A stretch of DNA of 64,000 nt from Pseudisothecium myosuroides (taxonomy: Eukaryota > Streptophyta > Bryopsida > Hypnales > Lembophyllaceae): contig OX637292.1 in NCBI GenBank assembly GCA_951799445.1, positions 16,309,296-16,373,295 of the forward strand, read 5' to 3'. The translations under genes were made by a program, and so were the position numbers. Below, piece after piece: positions 24,961 to 39,100 of this stretch (position 1 is its first letter; each line of letters starts with the position of its first letter). Under the pieces are notes generated by a model. The model was not told the DNA's origin. It worked only from the letters and a program-made list of their open reading frames with translations, and made no database searches.

Positions 24961-25352
24961 AGGCTTGCTCTTAAAACGAGGTGCGATTTATGGACATCGC
25001 CAAAGCTAAATGCAAGTGATTGCGTAAATGCATAATTATTGAAAGCTCAATGAATTTGTTACAAAATTCAATTCGTTACATAACATTCAGAGAGGCTGCC
25101 TTTTCCTCTGTAGAATCCTCATCCACGAAATCCATCCTCACATCATTGATGTAAGCTTTGGTGTTGGGATGGTGGCAGCACATTATGGTATGTTCCAGTT
25201 TCTTTTGTTAATTTTAGGACTACGCATACAAATCAACTCACATTTGTAGGAAATGATGTTTGCCAATAATCCAAAGAATCCAATGAGTAATACACTACGG
25301 TAGTGCAATTAAACTAACTGCCATCAATAACTTATTTTGGGTATTTTAAGTG

Positions 25353-25962
25353 AAAAGACAACTCTTTATATACACGTGGGGTGGTAGGAGGTAGAACAAT
25401 CCATGTGGGATAAGTGAATTTGAATTTGTAGTTTCTCAACCACTCATAGTTAAGTCTAAAGTAAGAATTGTGTTTAAAGTGAAATTTCAAAACTCATTTA
25501 GGTATAGTAGAATAACTTTTCTCAAAAAACTTTGAACTTACAAAAGTATGAGAATGAAGATGAGTTTCATCTCCAAAAATCTGTTTGATATTTTAAGCTT
25601 CCAATAAAAAGTTATGGACAAAAATCAAAGAGGATGTTCAAAAATGTCTATTCTAACCCCTCAATTTGTCTATAACTTTTGATTAGAGACTTAGAATTTC
25701 AAACGGATTTTTTTTTAAAAGAAAAAGCAAAAAAATGGATCATTTCCATTGATTCAAACAAATTTTGGGAGATGAAACTTATCTTCATTTACCAATTTTT
25801 CTTAGTTCAAAGTTTTTTAAGAAAAATTATTTTACTATGCCTAAATGAAGTTAGAAATTCTACTTTTAATACAATTCTTTGTTTTGACTTAACTATGAGT
25901 GCTTGAGAAACTACAAATTCTAATTTACTTATCCCAGATGGATTGTTCTACCTCCTACCACC

Positions 25963-25996
<34 letters not shown>

Positions 25997-26010
25997 ACTT
26001 CTCGTCTCCA
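25353..26010. mobile_element. large foldback element with expanded TA microsatellite in one arm
   Basis: The two arms are complementary over most of the length. The left GTGGTAGGAGGTAGAACAAT (about 25381) pairs with the right ATTGTTCTACCTCCTACCAC (about 25942), and inner segments such as 'catttaggtatagtagaataa' and 'ttattttactatgcctaaatg' also pair. An (AT)n tract at about 25968-25996 interrupts the right arm. A related copy lies at about 52250-53014. Non-coding. Confidence 0.7.
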
Positions 26011-26012
26011 TT

Positions 26013-26178
26013 GAAAACTCAAAATATTATTAATTTTGTATAAATATAAGCTAAATGTTTGGTTCATTGTTTTTTGTTGTGTGTTTTGAAACGTTTCAAA
26101 ACACAAAAAAATTCCAATAACAATGAATCAAACATTTAACTTGCATTCATATAAAAACCAATTGTATTTTGAATTTTC
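26013..26178. repeat. near-palindromic hairpin (166 bp)
   Basis: The arms 26013-26091 and 26092-26178 are imperfectly complementary around the centre GTTTTGAAACGTTTCAAAAC. It could be a small foldback MITE. A separate perfect hairpin, CAGTGCATTGTGACA/TGTCACAATGCACTG, lies at 26255-26288. Confidence 0.65.
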
Positions 26179-26439
26179 AAAACACACAATGTATGGGTGT
26201 AGAACGCTGGTTATTGTGTATTAGCCTCTGTTGCAGGCAGTAACTGCCTCTTCTCAGTGCATTGTGACAAAAGTGTCACAATGCACTGAAACTATAAAAT
26301 AAATTTTAAAATTTTACTCCCCCCTCCCTTCCCTCCATTTCATATAAACATTTCAAATGGAATTTTAAAATTTTATCCTCCCACCCCTCCCACCCCTTTG
26401 TAATTTCCAGGTGGGGGTGGGATTGGCAATCAATATGGG

Positions 26440-26665
26440 ATATGTCCCGTATCCCTTATATGAATTCGTTTCTCGTATCGTACCGTATCTATATTTGTAT
26501 CCAATATCCATATTGTATCTCGTATCTCGTTCCCCATATTGTGCCGTATCTCGTGTCTATATCTAGTATTCATATTGTATCTCGTATCTATATCTAGTAC
26601 TCATATCATATCTCGTATCCATATCCACTATCCATACAATATCTCGTATCTCCTACCTGAACGCG
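26440..26665. repeat. degenerate tandem repeat of TATCTCGTATC-like units
   Basis: The stretch is built from variants of 'catattgtatctcgtatctatatc', repeated about ten times with drift. It is low-complexity satellite-like sequence, and a weaker relative lies at 11930-12060. Confidence 0.6.
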
Positions 26666-27123
26666 TACTATATTGTATATAAAGTTGTTTTTCAAGATCA
26701 ACGGTAGGAGGAGGGAGGATTTTTTTTTAGAATCAACGGTTGTGAAATTTTCAGGCCAGGGGGGAGGGAAGAAACGGATGTGCAGCCTCTTTTTAGTGCA
26801 TTGTGTGTTTGGTTTAATGGATGTATGAACTTTGGTTTTGTTTTAATTTTAAATGTACCTTGTACACTGTTGTAGCCCAGGTGACTTATTCTTTGACAAA
26901 ATCAATGCGTGTAAATTAGCTACTAATGGTGTGGTATATTCTACACCTTTCCATTGGGGGGAAGGCAATCCACCGAGCAATCCACTTGACTGCTATTGAA
27001 TGCTATGTACAATATTCCAATTAAAGACGATAATAATAAGTTACAATTATAACAATTGTAACCAAGATGAAACTGAAGTCCTCACAGTAAGCTATGCATC
27101 AATTTTTTTATTATAGATTTTAA

Positions 27124-27688
27124 CTCCTAAAGGACCAAGGTACAATTTGGGCACATCCACTTTTCAAGAAAGTGAGAGAAAAATGAAAATAAAGTTTTTG
27201 TTCATAATTTGATTATACAAATTTGTACTAAACTACTATGGGAATATGTACAATTTTTTTTGAAACTTGAATCATACAGCTTAAAAGATTATAGTAACGT
27301 TTGATATTAAAAAAAAAAATTATGACCTTGCCTAATAGGGCTAGTAGATTTTGACTCCTCCTAGAATGAAATTTTTACACTAACTTATACATGGTTATTT
27401 TTTTGGACATTTGCATCTTGTATCATATAAATTACATACCTAGCTACCAAATTTCAAAATAGAAGGAGTTTTGTGTATACTGCCCAAAGTTGCCCGAGTT
27501 GCTCCAAAAGTTCAAGGCAACTTAACTTTGATCCAAGCATCCAATTAGAAAAAAATTCTATTTCCATTTAGGAAGTACATGTTCACACCTTATATCAAAA
27601 TTTGAAGAACATCCATTAAAAAATGACTTCATGCAAACCTACCCAACATCACTTGAATACGTTCAATGATCATTTGGTCCTTCAGGGG
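27124..27688 (+). mobile_element. TTAA-flanked CTCC...GGGG TIR element, copy F (565 bp)
   Basis: TTAA (27120-27123), then CTCCTAAAGGACCAAGG. GGTCCTTCAGGGG, then TTAA (27689-27692). The termini belong to the same group as copies A-C, but the interior is different and partly shared with the fragment ending at 53610. Confidence 0.8.
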
Positions 27689-27692
27689 TTAA

Positions 27693-29219
27693 TCATTGTC
27701 TAATTAGATATTTAATATGAAATTTTTTTTATTGAAGAAAGTCTTTTTAGAGTACTACCAATGGTCTGGCAAATAAACAGATGGTCATTGTTTTGGAAAA
27801 TGAACCACTTGCATGCACTAATTTTGTAATTGGCTATTTTTACTTTCACCTAATTGTTAATTTTCTAGTGTTTGAAAGCAAGAAGATTCTTCATCATTAT
27901 TAATGAACTACTTCTAGAAGATAAAGAAGTATTTGGTGGAGATGCCAACTCTAATAAAAGTGCAATTTATAGTTGCATTGAGGATAATTTATTTGATTAT
28001 ATATACCACTAGTTTTTCTGATGAAAATGATGTATTGGGTAATGGATATCAATCTACTAGGTCTCTATTTATCTCTTTTTGTAATACTAATTTTTCTATT
28101 GGACAAAATGTTCTAGATTAAGGCAAAAAATAACATTTTAAAACCCGGTTCGCGCTATAAGTAGGGTTCAGGGTTCTCTTTGCTTGCTAGAAATTTTGAG
28201 TTTCAAAGCCCTTTTTATTTTGGAGTAGTGAAAAGTGGAATATTTTGAGCATTTGCAAAAAGCACAGTGGGCATTTAATTGTTGAGTATGAAGTCATCAT
28301 TTTGTAGGCATTTAGTATGAACCTTTAACCATGTGTGGACCTCTATTTTGCTGTCCAAAGCTTCATCTCCTTCAATCAGGCAATATTCAAAGAGAAACAA
28401 AAAATAAGAATGAACAACGTTGATTGACGCCTTTAATCATGTCATTTGTCTTTTAATTGATGATTGCATGGATGGAGGGGAAACTACTACTTGGAGTTGT
28501 TTTGTTGGTCTCCAATAGCAATCAAAAGCCAAATTTGACCAATTTGCAAGTCACAAAGTGCAACAGGAAGATCATTTTAGGAAGGAGGGAATATCTATAC
28601 TATTGTTGAATTTATGACATTTCTATATTCAAGATATTGATTAAAATAATTTAACAATTATATCTTATTCATAACAAATGTAATAACATGAATTTAATAC
28701 TATAAAATTAAAATATAATTTATTATTAAATTTATTATTAAATTTCTCTGATAATGAATAACATCATTGATAATGAATGCAACTTGACTTGTGATTACAT
28801 TTCCCAAGTTTTCATCTACTCATTTTTTTCTACAGTTTTGGATAAATCCTAACTTAATGACATTCAAACATCTTATTAATGAAACCTTACAACTTGATGA
28901 AACCATTTTTGTGTTCTTGTATTTACATATTATTTAAATTATTATTATTATAGTATTATTTTAGTATTTAAGGCCTGAACACTTGAACAAAATCATTTAT
29001 GTACAGAGCAATCACCGAGGCAGAGGGAATTCCAAAAAAACAGGCTTATGAGGATGGCAAAGACCGTCGAGGAATGCCTATTTTTATTTTTATTATTATT
29101 CCCAGAATTCCCAAAAATAAAGAGATTGTTTGACATAAACACCTGTCTAGAAATGGATGAAACATGCGATTGATGAATGAAAAATCCTTAATCACCAATT
29201 ACGTGGATTTCACTCACCA
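27693..29219. other. intergenic, AT-rich
   Basis: No gene recognised. A short plus-strand frame (27933-28121) has no domain. The stretch 28610-28760 is very AT-rich. Confidence 0.4.
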
Positions 29220-30187
29220 GGAGCAGATTATGGGAAATAATCCTGCTGCAAAATGAACGGGACATTTCTGAAAATGTATTCCATGTGTTTTCTCGCTCTG
29301 TGCAGTCTACATCGACGGTGATCCCTCGGGGAGCTTGATCGGGCGGCCAGGAGAGCGGTAGACCTTCTTCCCCCGCTTTTGGTGTCTACTGTATGCAATT
29401 GAGCTCTGATGAACGGCATCTCCTTCGTTTCAAATTTGAATTATCAATTGAGCAATGCAATTGAGAGTTTCGATCGGCGCTGAATTCGTCCTTGCTGAGG
29501 TTTGTATCTTGATTTTTGCCCGGAATTTTGTTGTTGTACTTGGCGATGTTTACTTTCTTATATTTCGGCTCTGTACAGCGAGATTGAGGGAGGTCGTCCT
29601 CGGAAATTTATGGAAATACTAGATGCTTACCGAATTCTGTTTCTTCCTTGGAGCTGCGATTGGATTTTGCTAATGATCAAGTTTGTTTGTCCGAGAATTA
29701 ATGTATCGGAGTGGAAGAAGAAAAATTCAAGAATTCTAGGGAAAGAGTTAGTTGTGTGATAGGCAAAGTGTGCTGTTATTTCCTCAGATTACTGCGATAT
29801 TTGCTTGAGATCGGTCTTCAGATTCACCTTCAAATTTGAATATTCCGGTTGAGTTCTACGACCTGAAATTTGTTGTGCGAATGAAGTTGCTTGTAAGTTT
29901 TATGTGATCCAATTGTAATTGATGAATTCACCGATGGTATGGTCGTCGGTGGAGCTGTGATCAAGGCAGGGATACTGTGCGTGACGGTGAAGATAGTTGT
30001 TGCCGCGTTGAATTTCTGTCACTCTCGATAAGAATTGAATTGGACGATTAGGTGTAGAAGCTCGAAACTCCTCTGTGGCAGGTTTGTAAGTAGCTCCTTA
30101 ACTGTGGTTATCGGTCTTGAAGGTCTTTGCTCAGAGCCAATTATATTGTCAAACGCCGCCTCGGCGAGATCACGAGGAAAACCGGTA
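29220..30187 (+). promoter_or_regulatory. upstream region / probable 5' UTR of MSH5
   Basis: The base composition changes from AT-rich repeat DNA to a CG-containing, gene-like texture at about 29220, about 1 kb before the first MSH5 coding exon. An upstream ATG at 30035 is in frame with the first exon (no stop between), so the protein could be 51 residues longer, or the ATG may lie in the 5' UTR. I cannot assign a TATA box or transcription start. Confidence 0.35.
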
Positions 30188-33100
30188 ATGAGCTTTACAT
30201 CCTCGCGGACGATTCGGAATGGCCGTATTTCTGAAGTTGAGGAACTGAGAGATTATGAATCAAAGGTACGCTAGTGAAATTGGCTTGTAAGTTTCAATGA
30301 CATCATCCGAAGTGAGAATTTAAGGTCCACATTATCAACATGCAATACCTGCACGTCCTCTAATGTCCTTACAATCGTGTAAATCTCGCTTACACTTGCT
30401 GTCTATTCCAGGTGTATATGACGTGCATACTGCAGGGTAGCAAGTATGTTCAAATCCTACTCATCTTGAATTACACCATATCTAGTCAAATTATTTGAGA
30501 CGATACCACCAATTCAAATAAAATTCTGTGAATCCGATCATTTTAGTGACTAACAGTCGAGGCTTGCTCAAACAGATTAGGCATGGCATATTTTGACACA
30601 GAGACAGACGCTATGTTTGTTTTGGAGACTTGGGAGAACGGAAATGAGGAATTCCCTTCCATGCAGCTTAGTAAGTGGCCTCTTCATCCGCATCAACAGG
30701 CCGTCTTATTTCTGCAAGTGAACATGTTTACTTCGTCCGGTTAGATGGCACCTTTGAAGTCAATTGCTACTCTTTAGCACATCTTTAGTTAGTTTTTTCA
30801 CTTCACTTTAGCTCTACTCTATGTTCAACCTTCCTCTTCGTCACAAAGTTGACATAAAGTCTCCTTTTAATGCGGAACTGGATGTAATGGTGATGCTAGA
30901 CGCCCAATTTGTGCGTGTCTAACTGATGTGTTTTGTGTTTTGCAGTCAAATACCAGGTATATTTCTCATTGGCTTACCAGAACTCACCTAGTGTCGAGCT
31001 AAAAAAAAGGGGCTTGTCAGTTACGAACATTGATAACGACGCTCCTCATGCCCAGGCTCAGCCTCTTGTCATTTACACCAGCACAAAAATGGATGACGCT
31101 TTTGTGGCTGCACTTCAGAAGAAAGGTGAGACCTTAGGCTGAACATTCTTTTCCAATGTACAGGTCTCAGTTGCTTTTTGTTACTACGTATTATTTTTGT
31201 GATAACAAGTGAATTAATTCGCCGCATTGAAAGAAAATGCATCCAGCACTTTGGTAACTGAAGTCCGAATTGAAACCCCGCTCGTTCGTTAAAATAGCAA
31301 GATTGCCTTCCGGCAAAGAGATGGTTAATGTTTAACTGCGCATTTAATTTTGTTTGACACAATTTAATAGTCAAGGAAGAAGATGAACCGCATGACGTGA
31401 AGATAGTAAAGAGTTCACTTTTCAGTTACCACCAAGCGCGGCACAGGTACTATGCGTGGTTTTCTGCTACTGAAATTAGCTAGAGTGTGTTTCCCCGCCT
31501 CCATTTTGAGCTTCATTCTCAATAGTGTGCAGTATCCTTGTATTGTTGTCACACCCACTTCCTTTGTCAACATTTTAAATACAGCTTCACAGTAGACCAG
31601 GAGAGACACAATGATGCCAAGAGATTCTGCATGTCAGATGGTCTAGAGCTTAGTTCATTTATATTTCGAACTCCATAGTCTTGTAGAGCTACACTCGGAG
31701 CTACTGGCTTACGCGTTGGTCACTGTTAGCGAATTAGTGGTGGTTTACGCCTCTCACAGCTTGAAGACGGTTTTTTGATCTTCAATTTCCTGATTTTTGT
31801 AGATTGGCTTTTCTGCGGGTCCCTGGAATGGAAGATGATTTTAATGACAGGGAGAGAATGCACCTTGTAAGTCTTTCAAATTTTCTTAGACCTCACTTCT
31901 TTTACTTCGACTTTGCACATCAGACAATTGCAGCTTCTTACTTCCTGTGCGTGCGTGATACCCTCTTCCAAGGCTGCATATTTGTTCTGAGCAGGATTAG
32001 TGTGGCTCTTGGTGCAGTTGAATTCTATGATGAATCTCGACAGTGAGATGCAAGTTCGGGCTGCTGGTGCCCTTCTTGCTATATTACAGCAAGAAATGCT
32101 CATTGATGCTACACAAGTTGAAGACCGCAGGATTTCTCCTGTCCAAATTGAACTTATCTGCGAGCTATCTCTGTATCCTTCTTTATTGAAGATTGCAGTA
32201 ATCGCCTTTGAAAATAGAAAGAAATGATTCAAAACTACCTTCATTGCTAAAATTAAGTTATTTTATCGATTTGTCAGTGATTTCGTTCATTTAAACCTGG
32301 ATCTTAGCAAGTAGACTGAGGTGTTTCTAGTGCCGAATCGCTCAAGTGAGTTGGCCCTTGACATATGGCAGTGATGGCTTTCTGAATATTGATGCCGGAA
32401 CGCATGATGCTTTACAGATTTTTCAGGTTGATAAACATGCTAGCTCGATGGGAATTGGAAAAGCGAAAGAAGGGTAAAGCACTCCATGTGTATCTCTTCC
32501 TTCTTCGTCCGTGCCCTTGCATAATTGCATTTGCGTCAACTGTTCAACCCTTGCACGGGTTTCTGCGGATTGCGTTGCTAAGTTTGCTGAACGTGAATTT
32601 GATCGTATGTCAGATTTTCTCTATTCGGTCTTCTAAACAAGGTTCGCAATCATTTACATGCTTCTCTTTATCATAGCAATCATTACTGAACATGCATCTC
32701 TTTTTTGTCGTTCTTGTCTGCTTCTTCTAATGAAGAAGCAAGAAAACGATTAGGATTCTCGATTTCTTGATGTGCCAAAGAGTGAAATCTGATTGAGGTT
32801 ACATATATCAACACATCTAACTCAGGCGATGGTTCATAGGGACCTTTGAGGGGATTTGGGCCTACTGATCTTTTCTGACGTCTGCCATTTTCTGACTTCT
32901 GTTTTCTATCCCTGCCCTACGTTTTGGCCTCCCTGAACAGTGTGTATCGCAAGCGGGGCGTAAACTCTTAAGGTATGTCACTGCTTGATTTTGAGATCTG
33001 TTGAATGATTAATGAAGGATACTGCTTTCCTGCCTTAGATCCTTGAGCTTGCTTATGAAAATCTCTTGAAGACAGTGACTATGAATTGAAATTGACATGG

Positions 33101-36100
33101 TATGACTTTTGTTCCTCAGGCTATGGTTTCTGAGGCCAATTGTGGACTTGAATATTCTCAACGATCGACTTGATTCAGTATCCTCATTTGCACTTTCCAG
33201 AATGTTTACCGTGAAATTGTCACTGAAAGAAACAGAGCACATGTTGTACCAGTTAACAATATAATTCTAGGTTTCAGCTTTCAAATGCTCCCAGGAGTTG
33301 GTGTCTGCTTTGAGAAGTACTTTAAAACGCATTAAAGACATCCCCAAGCTTCTGAAGGTACGAGTCAAATATCGTTCCCTTTGACGCTTGTCATCATTCA
33401 GGTTGAATTGCGACAGCAGTTCGATCTTCTGCTCTTAGTCAGAAGCCTCAAGATTCAGTAACAGCTGTGGTCACGATAATATAGCTGGCTTCTTCGTCTA
33501 GTTACGGTAGATGTTTGAACTGGGACGTGCAGTAATGACTCTCGAGGCAAATTCCTATTAGCATGAAAACCACATTTCTATAAAGATAAACGTGGGGTGT
33601 TTGTGGACAGAAAATAAACTCACCGAGCTCAACAGTGACCTCAAAGGACTGGGCAGTTTTCACAGAGGTATATGTAAAGGGTATCGCCTAACTTTTTGGT
33701 GGATTTTAGATCTGATTAGGTTGGTGAGATTGCCCTTCTTCGTTTGACGTTGACGTGATGTGCTTTGCAGAGTGTCAGTGGTCTTATCCACATTCGAGCT
33801 TTGTTTGAGGTGGCGGTATCACAGAGAAATCAAGTTCAAGTTTCTTTGGTCAACCTTCAAATTGTCAAGAAGGTGCATATTACTTTATGTTCAGGTGTCG
33901 TGATTGTGTTCACAGGGTCTCCTCTTCCTGAACATGAAGTAATTCTGAACATGGTCGTTCATGGCCACGTAATCATTCTAGAGTGGCAGGCTTAGTGGTT
34001 GACCGGCTTTCAAATTTAAATGCACCATGAACAGAAAGGATTCTCATCTATCTTTGTTAAGATGGAGGAAAATATTAACTGGGTTTTAAGGAACTCTAAT
34101 TCAGCTGCACTTGCTTGCTCAGGTTGCAAGTCAAATTACGGAGGATCTCATCTACGTGAATGGCATGGTAAATTAAGGTTTCTGCTTGAACTGATCAATC
34201 GAAGGTCAAAGATGAAGGAAGTTCCATTCTCAAAGTTGTAAGATTAAATAATGGTGAAGTGGAGCAACTGTGGAACACTGTCTGCTTGAGGACATATATG
34301 CTTCCCATTGACTGTCGTCTTATTTAGGAAACTGTTGGCCAATGCATACGGAAAATTAGACTTACAATTATTTTCTTAAGATTACCAGGTATCAGGCGTC
34401 ATCGACCTTAATCAGAGATGTGGAGACTCATCCGAAACGATGGTTGCTTATGGAATCTGTGAAGAGGTACTTCGATCATCCTGAAACTAGCAACCAATTG
34501 ATCTGCATAACTCCAGCAACTGAATTCAGATGGAACTGTTATAGTTATAATTTAGAAGCTATGCATCATCTAATCTAACCTAACCTGATAACGTGATCAG
34601 CTTGACGAACTCAAGAATATTTATGAAGGGCTCCCCGATTTTCTTCAACAGGTACAACCTATACTTTACATAAATTTGATCGTCGTGCTTTTATAAGTTT
34701 TTGTCCAGTTGAGAATGTCTGATTGTGCATAACTGAACAACCTTCTCGGTGGGTAAATCTTGTTAGAAAGTTACAGTTCACTATTTGATTTTCTGGATGT
34801 GGCACTCAAGTTCAGTCGAACCGGTGGGTGATCTTTTCAGGTTACCACAGTCGAGTTGAATGCTTTGGAACTACAGCTAAGCTCCAAAGAAGCATCAATA
34901 TGTTACATTCCTCAAGTCGGTAGTACTCCTGTTTCCTCAGTTAGTGAATCGTGTTTTTTTTGGACTCACTCATGGTACACATAATGGTGAATTTAAGAAA
35001 TGGTGAATTTAAGAAATTGTTTAAGCCTTGTTATTGTTCTCATAACTGCTTGCTGTCCATGTATAGGTTACCTGTTGCTCTTCGAGACAAATGTGCTTGA
35101 TGAGTATACCCTTGAGCGCCGTCCAGACATTCAGTTAGCTGTGAGTAATTCTGTGTCTATGTTCTCTGGAATCCAACAAGGAAATATCTCAAAAAGTGAT
35201 CATACGTGCTGATACAATAAGTAAATTCCTCTGACATCGGTAGGTGTGACTTAAGCCAATAACCTCAAATTAGTTATTTTGGCATAATTCCAGAGATTGT
35301 CACTTTTTCAGATGAGCTTCTGGAACCCCAGATCTGTGCTGGTCCTAGATTATAGAGTCTCTGCAATTGAATGTCACAGATTTGGCGCTTTGAAATGCGC
35401 CATTTCTACAAATGAGACCGTTGATGGAGCCTTTGCTGGTTTCAACCCTACACCCTTCGTATGAGAGTCTATCATATCATTTAGAATGTTGTGAATGTAC
35501 ACGCACTCTAACAAAAATGTGTTGGAAAAAAACACCAAACGCTTGAATCTTTCTTGGTACCAAAATAAATGCAAGCTACAGTTTTTTTGTTTTTTTGAAA
35601 CTTATGGACAATTCCATCAAGCTACAGTTTTCGGTCACCCATCCTGAACTGGATCTGCACCTCTCTTTAGATTTATAGCACGGAAACTAAAAACTTTTCT
35701 GTCCCAGACTCCCAGGCTGAACCGTCCGCGAGAACTGGACTGATTGTATTCCTTTCTTTGGTTTTTAGTTTACACCGTCACTTTAAAAAAAAAAAACCTT
35801 TTCTGAGCAACTTGAAAATTTCTAACTTTCAGCACTTGAACGTCTCATTTCGGCACATTGAAACGTGCCAAAATAACTAGTATGACCTGACACCCTGGAT
35901 ATGACGTTGGCAGCTAACTTCCATAGCGTCGTTTTCAATTGCGACCCACTCAACTATTTTCAGTAACATGCTTTCAACGATTCTGACCAATGGCGATGGT
36001 ATTGTTTGGCCAATCTCCTAGTTCAAAGGAGGAATTGAAGGGGGTTATTTTTATCACACCTCGAAGACAAGGGAGTTGGACGAAGTGGTCGGAGACATCT

Positions 36101-39100
36101 TTCACAAGATTAAGGGTACGGTTAGTAGGAGTCTTTCAGAGAATAGAAAGCAAGAAGTATTTTCAAACGAATCTGACGACTTGGACGATTCTGTCCCAGT
36201 CAAGCATATCGACGGTCAACCATGTCAGAAATACACTGTGCACAAACAGAATTACGCTGTTGAAACACCTTGCGGGCATATCTGATGGAAATTGTAATCA
36301 GATATGGAGCAAGCAATTTTGAGGGATTTGGAGCGCAGAGTGTTAGTTTATGCTTCGGCATTGCGCCAAGCAGCCGATGTGGCAGCAGAAATCGACTGGT
36401 AAGAATTTCTCCTTGCTCTATACTGACAGTATCCAAGTCTCTCATTCCATGAGATGCAGTAGTGGTCTTTCACTATTATCCAGAGGATGGTTTAGGGTTT
36501 TATGATGAATCACCAATTGCTGATATACTTCAATGCCTAGCTCAAGTATATGGAAGTTATTGTGCAAGACTTCTGTTGCACTTGACCACTTGTTGTCTGA
36601 CCAATTGATCGAGAAGTGATCGATGTTGATTGTCTTCTGCCTATTTCTGGAACATGGAAGCTTGGTTGCATTGAGCAATGTGGCTCACGACCAAAAGTAC
36701 GTGCGTCCTCAATTGTCGGAGGACAACATCCTCATGATAAAAGCCGGAAGGTGTGCAACATATCTGCGTGCTTCTAAGTTTCAATTTATTCCATTGACTA
36801 GGGTTCCAGATATTCACATCTCTACCACAATCTTATTTGAGGTGCAGGCATCCTCTCCAGGAGTGTACTATCAACACTTTTGTACCAAATGACACCAACA
36901 TTGACCAGTTCAGTGGTAAGCAATGTTTCCCTTACTTCACATGAGCGGGATCTGTGTAGCCCACTGGAGCTACAATTATAAATTTTTTCCAACATTTTGC
37001 ACTTTTTACATAAATCCTAAAACCTTTGATTGTAGTCTGATCGACAAGCCAGAACTCGGATGTTGGACAGTACATACTACAGGCGGCAACCGATCAGTAA
37101 TAAAAGTTGATCATCATCGTGCAGGCCGTATCAATATTATATCTGGTCCAAACTACTCAGGCAAGAGCATTTACGCAAAGCAGGTGAACCTCCAAAGAAA
37201 GGAGCTTATAGTTATCTCATTCAAAAGGAGTCCTGCTCTATCTTATTGGATATCTTATTTCTAAGCCCTAATTTTTAAAATGGGTTTGGACTATGTTTGG
37301 CATGAGAACTCGAGCATCATCTCAGAGTAACTCTAAATTCTGTAGACCAGGAGGTCTGAAATGAAGTGAAATTCACATGAAGTCATGCTCGTCTCCAGGT
37401 AGCTCTCATTGTGTTCCTGGCACACATAGGAAGCTTCGTTCCGGCAGAGGCGGCTGAAATTGGCCTAACTGACAGGTACACGATTTCAAATTAATGCACA
37501 TTCTGTTTTTCTCTTGTCCGTTCAATGTCCAGTGCTCGTTACTAGGAATATAATGAGCCAAACTTGGACTGTTTGCATAGGGAAGGGATCAGGAACCAGG
37601 AACACTCCATTTATGAGCAACTTTTTTGCTCACTGTATGCTTCATTGTTGACATTTACTACAGAATCTTCACTAGAGTCTCTAGCAAAGAGACTATGGTT
37701 GTTCAACAGTCTGCATTCATGATTGACCTGCATCAGATAGCCTTGATGCTGAGGTAAGTATCGGCATAAGAAATCATACGTAACATTTGATAATTGCACA
37801 AGATGGCACATATCTGATGATAATAGGCCAAGGGATTGATGGAGCTGAGCGCTTCTGCAATTCAATTTGTTCAAATTATCTGCAAACATCGATGTTTTTG
37901 AACTTGTAATCTGAAGATGATTGGTAATACCGACCTTCCTTGAACCGCCAGACATGCCACTCCAAGATCCCTGTGCATTATTGACGAGTTTGGCAAGGGC
38001 ACTTTGGTCCCAGGTGCGCGATTTTATCCTTCTGAGGACGGGTAACTAGCATTACATGCACCCTGCTTTTGCGAATAACATGTATCATTTAGTCGTAGCA
38101 TTGTCAGCTTCTAAGCGTGTAGTGTGCTTTCAAACCGTAGATACGAACAGCGTGCAGTAATCTTGATTTTTGATATTGATAGATGGTGTTGGGCTTCTAT
38201 GTGCAACCTTGCATCAACATGCTGCGGGTCATGAAGTAACCCCCAAGGTAAGCTTGCCTTCCCGACATTTCAGTAAAGGCTTCAAGAACAATTTCAGTCA
38301 CCCTGGCAAGTTAATTCTTTAATTCGCTTTCTTTTCTCAGGTCCTGGCATGTACGCACTTCTATGAAGTCTTCGATGAGAATTATTTAACAAAGGTACTT
38401 TCTTGTCCTTTAAACACCTAATCTTCGTCAACCCCTTTTGATATCGTTTATTATTTCTTAAATTTCTGCAGAAGAGGAAATTCACTCCGTTATAAAATTG
38501 TCAGATTATTCAATCTCAGAAAGTGGAGCAATCTACCTGAGTGACATAAACATCTTACTTGTTTTCTTTCTTGTCTTCGTGGTGGTAGTCGCAGAACATC
38601 TCATTCCATACCATGAGTGTCTTCGAGCCGGAGAAGAGAGAAAATGCTGGTAGCAGTGTGGATGAGATTGTATTTCTCTACAGGTTCTTACACCTTAACT
38701 TACAGATCATCTAAATACTTACTGGCTAAGAAAATAATAAATATGATAAGTGCAATCCGGAACATGGCGTTTTAACGTTTATACCGACCGTTAGCAGTAA
38801 TGCATTTCTGGTTGAAGGCAATGCTTTTATCGACATCTATGTGTTTATAATATCAACATCTTATATTAACATTACTGTGAACATTCGGGCGCAGGCTCGT
38901 TCCTGGTCGTGTGGTTCCAAGCTATGGTACATTCTATGTTGGATGACATCTTATCCAGAACTATGCCCTTGCTTAAGGCGGGAGTGCCATAAAAGACTGA
39001 AGGCTTGCTTGTAGAGTTGATTATTGATCATGGCAGATTTGATAGAGATGACTTCAAAGCATGAATCTGTAGTCCAGATAGCACTGTACTTTTGAGACAA

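Noticed and set aside
26440..26665. CRISPR-like spacing in the CGTATC repeats
   Set aside because: No constant repeat or unique spacers. It is a degenerate low-complexity tandem in a plant genome.
34204..34245. Possible extra MSH5 exon encoding VKDEGSSILKV
   Set aside because: It has AG and GT borders in phase, but the neighbouring exons (VNGM and VSGVIDLNQRCG) already join where plant MSH5 is continuous.
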